Origin: a virus
Strand: one strand, 5' to 3'
IMG/VR virus record: IMGVR_UViG_3300028598_000008
Coordinates: 1-24,381 of that record
Length of the DNA: 24,381 nucleotides
Position 1 is the stretch's first letter. Every line of letters begins with the position of its first letter. The position numbers and the translations under genes were made by a program. The notes below the pieces were generated by a model. That model was not told where the DNA came from. It did no database searches and saw only the letters and a program-made list of their open reading frames with translations. Positions 6,340 to 11,315 of this stretch are shown here, one piece after another.

Positions 6340-6528
6340 CTAATCTTTAACAGCATGATAACCATGCAATTTAGTCAGGCGTAAATCCTGGCGCATTACA
6401 TGGCATTCTTCGCCGTTATAGACTTGATCATTAAATTCAAACTCGCAGGGAAACCCGCCAAAGTGAACAAAATGATCAATCGCATAATCAGCATAAGCTA
6501 ATAAAACATCTTGGGAATAGTTAGCCAT
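6340..6528 (-). CDS. Hypothetical protein, 62 aa (leftward operon)
   Basis: I place the start at 6528 (MANYSQDVLL) because AAAGAGGATC lies 7 bases before it. A longer frame beginning at 6561 would overlap the previous gene and lacks a ribosome site. The product is a 62-residue acidic, aromatic-rich protein with two cysteines (PCEF and ECHV). No family recognised. Confidence 0.65.
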   Translation of the reverse strand: MANYSQDVLLAYADYAIDHFVHFGGFPCEFEFNDQVYNGEECHVMRQDLRLTKLHGYHAVKD

Positions 6529-6554
6529 TGTTAGATCCTCTTTAGTTATACCCA

Positions 6555-6713
6555 TTACCAAGGAGTGTGTTGCAGCTCGGCAGTGGATTCATATTCCGAT
6601 TTGATTAGTTCGCTAATTTTCTCAGCGCCTTCTGAATCACTGCCGTCTTGATATATTTCGATATATTTCAATATATCCAAGTTTTCGTCACGGATTTCGA
6701 TGCGTAAGTCCAT
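6555..6713 (-). CDS. Hypothetical protein, 52 aa (leftward operon)
   Basis: A 52-residue acidic protein (MDLRIEIRDE) with a predicted N-terminal strand and a helix around residues 28-46. AAGAGGATC lies upstream of the ATG. It is separated from the 170-codon gene before it by an inverted repeat at 6740-6765. Function unknown. Confidence 0.6.
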   Translation of the reverse strand: MDLRIEIRDENLDILKYIEIYQDGSDSEGAEKISELIKSEYESTAELQHTPW

Positions 6714-6739
6714 TATTTGATCCTCTTAGTAATGTCTAC

Positions 6740-6765
6740 AAAGCCCACTAAAGATAATGGGCTTT
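6740..6765. repeat. Inverted repeat between leftward genes (attenuator-like)
   Basis: AAAGCCCA and TGGGCTTT form an 8-bp stem with a 10-base loop, 10 bases past the stop of the 170-residue gene. In the leftward direction only TTT ends the stem, so complete termination is unlikely. It may reduce read-through or protect the mRNA end between the operon's two halves. Confidence 0.45.
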
Positions 6766-6774
6766 AGGGGATTA

Positions 6775-7287
6775 CTAGGAAAACAGGCTGATAACTTCAC
6801 CTGGAGCCGGAGCGCGCCCGTTTAGCTCAGACATAGGCGTGACTATTGGCGGCGGATTGTCGGTTGTATAGCCCCACTGGGCTTCCTCATAACCCGGCAA
6901 GCGATTAATGCACTCTTTACGGATAGCAGTAATAACCTTGTGAGCCGTTGATTTGTGCCAGTCGTCATACTCGCAGGACTGATACTCGAAACAACTACAT
7001 GATTTCAGGATTTCAACGACAGGGACCGACCATGCGCGCTTAGCTTCCTGTTTGCATTCCGTGATATACTGGCGTTTAGGCATTCCCATAAAGGATGCAG
7101 CCGGATCTTGATCATCCGGATAGCGAGCCGCGAGACTGATTAAATTGGATCTAGTGAGTGCTTCAACCACTTGATCGGTTGTTTCCAGGTTTAGCCCGTA
7201 GCATTCGCCATAATGGGACGCCTCGGATTCAACCGCGAAATGGGCTAAAAGCCCGACAGTTTGTTGATCCATTAAATATGCAGACAT
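6775..7287 (-). CDS. Hypothetical protein, 170 aa (mobile-element type family)
   Basis: This is the largest product of the leftward operon. The start is set by TAGGAG about 9 bases upstream. Features are an N-terminal helix (MSAYLMDQQTVGLLAHFAV), a Cys-containing middle (LKSCSCFEYQSCEYDDW near residues 93-109) and a helix ending in INRLPGYEEAQWG. The 'K-x-C-x-x-YQ...LP-Y--A-WG' layout reminds me of an uncharacterised family seen in gammaproteobacterial plasmids, integrative elements and phages, but I am recalling the pattern, not comparing sequences. There are no membrane segments. Function unknown. Confidence 0.65.
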   Translation of the reverse strand: MSAYLMDQQTVGLLAHFAVESEASHYGECYGLNLETTDQVVEALTRSNLISLAARYPDDQDPAASFMGMPKRQYITECKQEAKRAWSVPVVEILKSCSCFEYQSCEYDDWHKSTAHKVITAIRKECINRLPGYEEAQWGYTTDNPPPIVTPMSELNGRAPAPGEVISLFS

Positions 7288-7312
7288 ATCATTTACTCCT
7301 AGTTAATAAACC

Positions 7313-7522
7313 TTAAGGGTTTCCGCGCCTCATATGGCAATGTTCAGCGGATCGCGGGAATTGCTGACTATGGAAAATAATGTGCCCGCCGTCTGGCGTA
7401 TCTATCAGGATATATCCGGCACTATCCATATGGTAATTAATGACTGGCATGTTACGGATAACGCCTTGTAAATAACGGCGATTAGTTGAGACTGTATTCC
7501 CGTTAATATCGCGCTTTCTCAT
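7313..7522 (-). CDS. Hypothetical protein, 69 aa (leftward operon)
   Basis: A 69-residue basic, beta-rich protein starting MRKRDINGNT. GAGGTGGAG lies just upstream of the ATG. The C-terminus (HCHMRR) has clustered His and Cys, too few for a clear zinc site. It lies between genes with the same kind of leader. Function unknown. Confidence 0.6.
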   Translation of the reverse strand: MRKRDINGNTVSTNRRYLQGVIRNMPVINYHMDSAGYILIDTPDGGHIIFHSQQFPRSAEHCHMRRGNP

Positions 7523-7555
7523 GTCTCCACCTCATTAAATAGGTTGTAGGGTTAG

Positions 7556-7726
7556 TCAGTGGTTATGGTTTAACAGGTGTTCTGCATTATCTATGCACTC
7601 AGGGATAGATTTGCCCACAGAGCACCACCACAGGCCAACCGCACTAAATCGGTTGTTTATGCGATAAATCGGCAGACCTAAAAAGGATCCATGTGTTGTT
7701 GCATTTGGAACTATTGTGGATTTCAT
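7556..7726 (-). CDS. Hypothetical protein, 56 aa (leftward operon)
   Basis: The likely start is 7726 (MKSTIVPNAT), 8 bases after GGGAG. A longer frame back to 7888 would overlap two genes that have their own good starts, so I reject it. The product has a Trp pair (GLWWCS) and ends in a His/Asn-rich tail. No family recognised. Confidence 0.55.
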   Translation of the reverse strand: MKSTIVPNATTHGSFLGLPIYRINNRFSAVGLWWCSVGKSIPECIDNAEHLLNHNH

Positions 7727-7731
7727 AATAT

Positions 7732-7815
7732 TTACTCCCATATCCATCGACCCATCACTACGCAGTGAGCGCATAGCACCAGGCCGATAATGGTTAATAG
7801 TAAGAAAATAGACAT
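7732..7815 (-). CDS. Single-membrane-segment micropeptide, 27 aa
   Basis: Twenty-seven codons: MSIFLLLTIIGLVLCAHCVVMG, then a short RWIWE tail, which is one membrane helix with a positively charged aromatic end. AAGAGG lies upstream. It fits exactly between two genes, with gaps of 5 and 2 bases, and its start context AACTATGTCTA is also found at 472 and 814. The exact fit in a packed operon supports it despite the size. Confidence 0.5.
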   Translation of the reverse strand: MSIFLLLTIIGLVLCAHCVVMGRWIWE

Positions 7816-7817
7816 AG

Positions 7818-8066
7818 TTAAATGACCTCTTGATGGGTATAAACCTCAGCCAATATGGGCGCATCCACTTCAACGTTATTAGCGCCACAGTGACCGCACT
7901 CGAATTCCCAGCAGGAAGCTGCGCCTACATGGGCAATCTCGCCGGGATTCGCGTCAAGTCGGTACTCACTGCGGGCAGTAACAAGATCAAATGAATAGGC
8001 GGATAACTCACCACAAGCTGCACATTCAACAATGTCACCGGATTCGATAAGTGATTCAGTATCCAT
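7818..8066 (-). CDS. Zinc-ribbon protein, 82 aa (leftward operon)
   Basis: C15-A-A-C18 and C57-G-H-C60 form two CxxC knuckles about 38 residues apart, the usual zinc-ribbon plan; the intervening part is acidic and beta-rich. ATGAGGTATGAGTT precedes the ATG. An acidic body makes nonspecific DNA binding less likely than protein contact. The specific role is unknown. Confidence 0.7.
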   Translation of the reverse strand: MDTESLIESGDIVECAACGELSAYSFDLVTARSEYRLDANPGEIAHVGAASCWEFECGHCGANNVEVDAPILAEVYTHQEVI

Positions 8067-8076
8067 AACTCATACC

Positions 8077-8373
8077 TCATTTAATAAACCAAACATGAGT
8101 GCAAGGTTTATGGTTTATAGAATTTACATCTGATTCTTGTTTGGCTAGTTTCCACTTGCCTTTTGTATTGTCATGCTTGCGGCATATATCCAGAATCTGA
8201 TCATCGGTAGGCATACCCAGACCCCAAACATGATCAATGCGGGCATATAAGGCAATTTGATCTAATCCTTCGTCATATTGTGGCAAAGTAGTCATAACGC
8301 GATCATGCAACCCAAAGTGAGTACATATATCGTCATGATCCTTTCGTTTTGTATTAAAATGACCTTGATACAT
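8077..8373 (-). CDS. Hypothetical protein, 98 aa, His-rich (leftward operon)
   Basis: A 98-residue soluble protein starting MYQGHFNTKRKDHDD, with scattered His and Cys (CTHFGLHD, CRKHDN, HKPCTHVW). Their arrangement suggests metal binding, but I cannot match a known finger. CTGAGG precedes the ATG in the operon's recurrent leader. It is the second gene from the leftward promoter. Confidence 0.65.
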   Translation of the reverse strand: MYQGHFNTKRKDHDDICTHFGLHDRVMTTLPQYDEGLDQIALYARIDHVWGLGMPTDDQILDICRKHDNTKGKWKLAKQESDVNSINHKPCTHVWFIK

Positions 8374-8406
8374 AACTAAATACCTCAGTTAATAAGTAAG
8401 AAAGGG

Positions 8407-8628
8407 TTAAACTTCCCAGTTTATGTGGATAGTGCATTCGCCTTCACAGCAGTTAAACCCGTAGGTTATGCCTTGACTGTTCAACTCTTTGGCTTTGGCC
8501 TCGGCTTTTTGCTCAGTGTCAAACCAGTTATAAACGTAGTTGCCTTCTTCGCCGCCGACATAGTGAGCAACAACATAACCGTTATTGCCGTCTTTATCGG
8601 TGTACCACTTGTCCATTGCGCGGGCCAT
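8407..8628 (-). CDS. Hypothetical protein, 73 aa, first gene of leftward operon
   Basis: I choose the ATG at 8628 (MARAMDKWYT) because AAGGAG lies 10 bases upstream; the frame continues to 8649, but that start would place the ribosome site inside the gene. The product is aromatic (YVVAHYVGG, YVYNWFDTEQKA), then has a Lys/Ala helix and an FNCCEGEC cysteine cluster near the end. The W-F-D-T--KAE-A-KELN layout resembles small phage proteins that read 'sticky' aromatic strands into a helix. It should be made first and most after leftward promoter firing. Confidence 0.65.
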   Translation of the reverse strand: MARAMDKWYTDKDGNNGYVVAHYVGGEEGNYVYNWFDTEQKAEAKAKELNSQGITYGFNCCEGECTIHINWEV

Positions 8629-8666
8629 TTGTGCTATACTCCTTAACATATCGTGATAAATTAATT

Positions 8667-8689
8667 ACACTCTGTATGCTATAAAGTGT
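8667..8689. promoter_or_regulatory. Operator-like imperfect palindrome 1
   Basis: A 23-base sequence with ACACT at one end and AGTGT at the other; 8 of 11 opposed positions are complementary around a central G. It covers the leftward -10 and the rightward extended -10, so a bound repressor would block both. It is a good candidate site for the adjacent helix-turn-helix protein. Confidence 0.5.
8677..8685 (+). promoter_or_regulatory. Rightward extended -10 for the helix-turn-helix gene
   Basis: TG-C-TATAAA matches an extended -10 (TGn plus TATAAA, 5 of 6). No good -35 is present at the expected distance. Transcription would start near 8692, giving a 27-base leader before 8719. Confidence 0.4.
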
Positions 8690-8703
8690 AAAGTATTTTT
8701 ACA
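8687..8703. promoter_or_regulatory. Operator-like palindrome 2
   Basis: TGTAAA and TTTACA are separated by 5 bases, a perfect 6-bp inverted repeat. It overlaps palindrome 1 by three bases and covers the leftward -35. Two adjacent palindromes between divergent promoters are what a small phage switch would have. Confidence 0.5.
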
Positions 8704-8718
8704 GTATGTCAAGGGGAA

Positions 8719-8916
8719 ATGGTGGACAGAAACGAAGAAAGGGCCAAAGAATTCGAGGATCTCACTGAAAAGCTCGGATTCACGCCGACATTTTTAGCGA
8801 ATCGGTGGGAAGTCTCACGCCCTACTATCTACAATTGGAAGAAGAACGGACCCCCAAAGTATGTCCTGGATTATCTTAGACAGACTGCAAGGATATTCGG
8901 ATTCACTACCAAATAG
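8719..8916 (+). CDS. Small helix-turn-helix regulator, 65 aa
   Basis: Residues about 15-55 form a compact helix-turn-helix (LGFTPTFLANRWEVSRPTIYNWKKNG), with the T-I-Y-N-W recognition-helix pattern of XRE/Cro-like proteins, followed by a YVLDYLRQTARIFGF helix that may dimerise. AAGGGG lies only 2 bases from the ATG but 5 from the next codon, a GTG at 8722, so translation may begin at that GTG. It is divergent from the leftward operon with palindromes between them, and probably represses that region and itself. A second copy-like protein is encoded at 10009. Confidence 0.75.
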   Translation: MVDRNEERAKEFEDLTEKLGFTPTFLANRWEVSRPTIYNWKKNGPPKYVLDYLRQTARIFGFTTK

Positions 8917-8969
8917 ATAACCGCAAAGCTAATCTATAGTTAGTAACTACTTACACCATAGGTGACACC

Positions 8970-9377
8970 ATGCCTAGAACCGGCAGACCCTCAAACTATA
9001 AACCAGAGTTTAACGACCTGGCACTCGATTACATTGATACCTATAAGGACAAGTACGATCACCAGGTTCCCAGTGTCGTCGGGTTAGCCGTTATCATAGG
9101 ATGTGCTGAAAGAACCCTTTATAATTGGGGGAATAAACACCCTGACTTTATGCACACGTTACGTGATATCGTGTCAGCTCAGAAGTTTGCACTGACTAAT
9201 GGGGGCTTAGGTAATGACTTTAATTCCAATATCTGCAAGCTTATGCTGGCTAATCATGGGTTTAGCGAGCGTACACAAGACGTAACAGGCCAGCAGTGGA
9301 ATGAAGAAGAAAACAAGTGGGAGATCGAGGTTACACATACCCAAGTCGCTGATAAGCAAGAGGAAACCAGCGAATAG
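8970..9377 (+). CDS. Terminase small subunit (gp3-like)
   Basis: The protein starts MPRTGRPSNYKPEF, then has a helix-turn-helix near residues 35-62 (SVVGLAVIIGCAERTLYNWGNKHPDF) and the segment ALTNGGLGNDFNSNICKLML (73-92). The order 'K-P-Y-PEF ... P-V-GLA--I-----TLYNW---HP-F ... A--NG-L---FN--I-KLML---G' is that of P22 gp3-type small terminases. These bind the packaging site in DNA and deliver it to the large subunit. The AGGTGAC site precedes the ATG. Length (135) is normal. The large subunit lies 2.4 kb away rather than next door. Confidence 0.8.
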   Translation: MPRTGRPSNYKPEFNDLALDYIDTYKDKYDHQVPSVVGLAVIIGCAERTLYNWGNKHPDFMHTLRDIVSAQKFALTNGGLGNDFNSNICKLMLANHGFSERTQDVTGQQWNEEENKWEIEVTHTQVADKQEETSE

Positions 9378-9481
9378 CCTGGCCAGTCCCTTACATTAAC
9401 TATCGAGCCTAAGTCATTGATAACCACTATCCATTATCTGCATATCAATAACTCCAATGTAATCAAAGGGATAGACTGAAT

Positions 9482-9514
9482 AGTATTTAACATAATAACT
9501 ATTATACGAATACT
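9482..9514. repeat. AT-rich nested inverted repeat
   Basis: An outer pair AGTATT / AATACT (9482-9487 and 9509-9514) encloses an inner pair ATAATA / TATTAT (9492-9497 and 9500-9505) around nearly the same centre. It could extrude as a cruciform or bind a dimeric protein. Confidence 0.5.
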
Positions 9515-9644
9515 CAGGGGTATCAATAGAACTAATGCCAGCAAGGTTGCATCCCTGGCTCCCCGCTATTCCCTCAAGTCCTACCTGAACATCCCTATCC
9601 ATGCGGCATGACAGCCCCGCTAACGGCCTAACACCTCGAAGCAA

Positions 9645-9668
9645 GGGGTAGGCACAGGGTAGGGGTAG
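9645..9668 (+). repeat. Short GGGGTAG repeats, possible G-quadruplex
   Basis: GGGGTAGG is followed after CACA by GGGTAGGGGTAG. Four G-runs of 4, 2, 3 and 4 lie within 24 bases, so a two-layer quadruplex on the + strand is possible. Confidence 0.4.
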
Positions 9669-9698
9669 ACACGCCCATGTAGTCCCTCAGACAGCCCT

Positions 9699-9721
9699 GG
9701 AAAAGGGGGGGGGAGGGGGAA
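9699..9721 (+). repeat. Homopurine tract with nine consecutive G
   Basis: From 9699 to 9721 every base is A or G, including G9 (9705-9713), one A, then G5. Such tracts can form triplex DNA, stall polymerases and vary in length. In a lytic phage genome this composition stands out. Confidence 0.7.
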
Positions 9722-9895
9722 TGAGAGGAAGGCGGTGGGTGATGGAGCGTACGGCTCAATCTTTCTCCTAACTAGCTTTTAATCATCAGCATCTTCTAAT
9801 ACAGGGAGGGTTTTAACCGGTAACGGCTGGATTTACAGGCCAAAACCTACTAATATGTTGATACTGTATTAACTATTTGTGGGGATGACATCACG

Positions 9896-10012
9896 ATGAG
9901 AGACAAGTGGGCTAGATTCATTGAGTGGCGAGGCCCCGCCCTTGCCCTGATAGGGCTTTGGTTATCGGCCGTGTTCATCGGGGTGGGCCTGTCCCATCTG
10001 ATAGCGGGATGA
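9896..10012 (+). CDS. Single-membrane-segment small protein, 38 aa
   Basis: The peptide has a charged N-terminus (MRDKWARFIEWRG), then one hydrophobic helix (about residues 14-37, LALIGLWLSAVFIGVGL). The stop overlaps the next ATG by 4 bases (ATGA), the junction used down the whole cassette, which supports it as a real gene. The ribosome site is weak (TGGGGATG, distant). It could be a holin-like or regulatory membrane peptide, but there is no direct evidence. Confidence 0.55.
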   Translation: MRDKWARFIEWRGPALALIGLWLSAVFIGVGLSHLIAG

Positions 10013-10164
10013 GCGAACTCCTTGAGCGGATGGGCTGGTCCCAACGCTTCTTTGCCAACCACATTGGGGTGTCAGAGCAGACTGTGACCCGCTGGAACCG
10101 GGAAGGGGCCCCCGAATATGTCCTGGTGTATCTGAGACAGTGCGTGAGGTTACTGGGGTTATGA
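10009..10164 (+). CDS. Small helix-turn-helix protein, 51 aa (paralogue of 8719 gene)
   Basis: I start at 10009 (MSELLERMGW), whose ATG overlaps the preceding stop, rather than at an upstream in-frame start at 9925, which would run through the membrane peptide in another frame. The helix-turn-helix is WSQRFFANHIGVSEQTVTRWNREG, followed by a YVLVYLRQCVRLLGL helix. By eye about 19 of 44 aligned residues match the 65-residue regulator at 8719, including ANxxxVSxxT, the G-x-P and YVLxYLRQ. It is probably a DNA-binding regulator of a second promoter. Its stop overlaps the next ATG in ATGA. Confidence 0.7.
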   Translation: MSELLERMGWSQRFFANHIGVSEQTVTRWNREGAPEYVLVYLRQCVRLLGL

Positions 10165-10397
10165 GGCCATATAATCCAAAGGCATATCTTGGCAGGCAGC
10201 ACGGGAAAAGCACCTTTAATCGTATTGCGATGGAGTGTGCCTTAGACGCTGGTAAGACCGTGCTTATCTATAAACCGGGACATGCTGAACTGATGAAGCG
10301 GAAAGGTCATCTCACTTCAATCAAGACCATTAATTATAAATCACCCTCATCGGAAGAAATGATGACATGGTTTGATGAATGGAAGGACGAACCATGA
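10161..10397 (+). CDS. Small P-loop protein, 78 aa, GRQHGKST motif
   Basis: The start chosen is 10161 (MRPYNPKAYL), whose ATG overlaps the preceding TGA. Residues 10-17 read GRQHGKST, close to the SRQLGKTT-type Walker A of phage terminase ATPases, in which Arg precedes the loop. A helix and a beta-strand follow (GKTVLIYKP, 32-40), as in a P-loop fold. The protein ends after one more strand and helix, with no Walker B acidic pair visible, so it may bind but not hydrolyse nucleotide, or work as a fragment. It lies between two terminase genes, yet is too short to be a terminase. Confidence 0.6.
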   Translation: MRPYNPKAYLGRQHGKSTFNRIAMECALDAGKTVLIYKPGHAELMKRKGHLTSIKTINYKSPSSEEMMTWFDEWKDEP

Positions 10398-10543
10398 CCT
10401 TCGACGAATGGCTTGAACAGGAATACGGGGAGGACGCCGATTGGTATGAAGGCTGGAATAAGGGCGATATGCAGAAAGCCTTTGAGGCCGGGGCCGAGCT
10501 GGAGCGCAAATTTATCCAGGACCACGAATCGGGTGAGCCATGA
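10394..10543 (+). CDS. Small acidic protein, 49 aa
   Basis: A 49-residue acidic protein starting MTFDEWLEQEYG, with several Trp/Tyr and a C-terminal helix (KAFEAGAELERKF). It overlaps both neighbours by 4 bases (ATGA), so it is almost certainly translated from the cassette mRNA. It looks like small protein-protein adaptor or inhibitor peptides, but this is an impression from composition only. Confidence 0.6.
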   Translation: MTFDEWLEQEYGEDADWYEGWNKGDMQKAFEAGAELERKFIQDHESGEP

Positions 10544-10872
10544 TCACCTGGTTCTACGGTAACACGGACTCGGGTAAATCTTCGATTTCCAGCGCCTATG
10601 CCCAGATGACCGAGGCCATCCATTTAGACGGGGATGAACTTAGGAAGATTTGGCCCGAACTGGGGCTGGATGAAAGAAGTCGAAGAACCCAGAACACCCG
10701 GGCGATGAATTTAGCTATGTACCTGGAGTCCCAAGGCTTTGATGTGGTGGTATCCACCATCTGCCCTTATCGGGACCAACGGAGCGAGATTTACGACACA
10801 CTAAATTGTAAATTCGTCTATATCCACGGGGGAAAATCTGGATCGGATTACCCCTTTGAGCGCGGAGAGTAA
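10540..10872 (+). CDS. Adenylylsulfate (APS) kinase-like protein, short form
   Basis: This is a P-loop kinase fold: GNTDSGKSS at residues 7-15 (Walker A, with G7, G12, K13, S14), LDGDELR (29-35, the APS-kinase acidic substrate motif), RSRRTQNTR (46-54) and VVSTICPYRDQR (70-81). The order and spacing match APS kinases, which phosphorylate adenylyl sulfate to PAPS. It is only 110 residues against about 200, and the C-terminal part with the lid and second substrate contacts is shortened to KFVYIHGG...DYPFERGE. The substrate could differ, for instance another nucleotide or nucleoside. ATGA overlap with the gene before. A possible user of PAPS, the sulfotransferase-like protein, is encoded at 23725. 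Confidence 0.7.
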   Translation: MITWFYGNTDSGKSSISSAYAQMTEAIHLDGDELRKIWPELGLDERSRRTQNTRAMNLAMYLESQGFDVVVSTICPYRDQRSEIYDTLNCKFVYIHGGKSGSDYPFERGE

Positions 10873-10873
10873 A

Positions 10874-10936
10874 ATGGGCTGTAAAGGCAAGAAAAAGAAA
10901 GGTAAGGGTAAACGGAAGAAATATGTACGATCATGA
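10874..10936 (+). CDS. Lysine-rich micropeptide, 20 aa
   Basis: Twenty codons, 11 of them Lys or Arg (MGCKGKKKKGKG...). GGAGAG lies 5 bases upstream, an excellent ribosome site, the main support for expression. It probably contacts nucleic acid by charge. It overlaps the next small frame by 14 bases. Confidence 0.45.
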   Translation: MGCKGKKKKGKGKRKKYVRS

Positions 10937-11039
10937 CCGCCTGTTGAAAGAGGCCCGGAGACGGATCATGCGACACCGGACCTCCCGAGCCCGTCAAACG
11001 ACCTATTGGTTTCTCTACGGAGTCAGATATGGCCGGTAA
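10923..11039 (+). CDS. Basic small protein, 38 aa
   Basis: A 38-residue Arg-rich protein (RRRIMRHRTSRARQ), with a Tyr/Phe/Trp-rich C-terminus (TTYWFLYGVRYGR). ACGGAAG precedes the ATG. It overlaps both neighbours, and all three consecutive frames here are strongly basic, which suggests shared DNA-related roles. Chance is possible for a frame this short. Confidence 0.45.
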   Translation: MYDHDRLLKEARRRIMRHRTSRARQTTYWFLYGVRYGR

Positions 11040-11295
11040 GAAAACCAAGAAGAAGCTGGTTCCGCATCGGCTACAGAAGAAGCAGAACCGCTGGCAAAAG
11101 GCACTCGATGAGTCCAATGTACGCCAAGGCGAGATGAGCCCCCGTTACAAGTCTCGGTTGGATGAACAGAAACGCATTGAGGACGGGACCCTTAAGAGGG
11201 CCCGCGCCAACCAGGCCAAACGAAAGGCGGTGACGCGGAAAAAAGCCGCCAAAGGGACCGCCACCAAAAAGAAGAAAAAGAGAGCAAACAGTTGA
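11029..11295 (+). CDS. Highly basic 88-aa protein (histone-like tails)
   Basis: Strongly basic from end to end: a KKTKKKLVPHR start, a QNRW/KSRLDEQKR centre and an Ala/Lys C-terminus (KAAKGTATKKKKKR). GGAGTCAGAT lies before the ATG. The composition is like the Ala-Lys tails of histone H1-type proteins, which condense DNA nonspecifically. A packaged virion protein or DNA-compacting protein is possible. A terminator follows after 20 bases, so this ends the cassette. Confidence 0.65.
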   Translation: MAGKKTKKKLVPHRLQKKQNRWQKALDESNVRQGEMSPRYKSRLDEQKRIEDGTLKRARANQAKRKAVTRKKAAKGTATKKKKKRANS

Positions 11296-11315
11296 TTCTA
11301 AAACGTGAAACCATG

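Larger units (their letters stand above)
8664..8692 (-). promoter_or_regulatory. Leftward promoter for the small-gene operon
   Basis: On the minus strand, TTTACA (complement of 8687-8692) and TGTAAT (complement of 8664-8669) are separated by exactly 17 bases; each matches the consensus at 5 of 6 positions. An alternative overlapping promoter is TTGACA (complement of 8707-8712), 16 bases from TACACT (complement of 8685-8690). Either would place the start 20-50 bases before the first leftward gene. Confidence 0.6.
9378..9895. other. Non-coding region, candidate packaging or control site
   Basis: About 520 bases without a convincing gene on either strand, large for such a packed genome. It contains an AT-rich nested inverted repeat (9482-9514), repeated GGGGTAG units (9645-9668), a pure-purine tract with nine consecutive G (9699-9721), and a stretch before 9896 with TACTGT-like bases. 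The position directly after the small terminase gene suggests a packaging site, a late promoter, or both. No transcription signal is strong enough to call. Confidence 0.5.

Noticed and set aside
6529-6561. Upstream extension of the 62-residue leftward gene to 6561
   Set aside because: No ribosome site at the longer start, and it would overlap the preceding gene; the start at 6528 has AAGAGGATC.
7727-7888. Longer start for the 56-residue leftward gene
   Set aside because: It would run through the micropeptide and zinc-ribbon genes in another frame, while the 7726 start has GGGAG.
9414-9644. A 76-codon frame on the minus strand in the non-coding region
   Set aside because: It would start at TTG, has no ribosome site and its composition is unlike its neighbours; no motif.
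9721-9771. A 16-codon + strand frame (MRGRRWVMERTAQSFS) after the G tract
   Set aside because: The apparent ribosome site is just the G-rich tract; too short to support.
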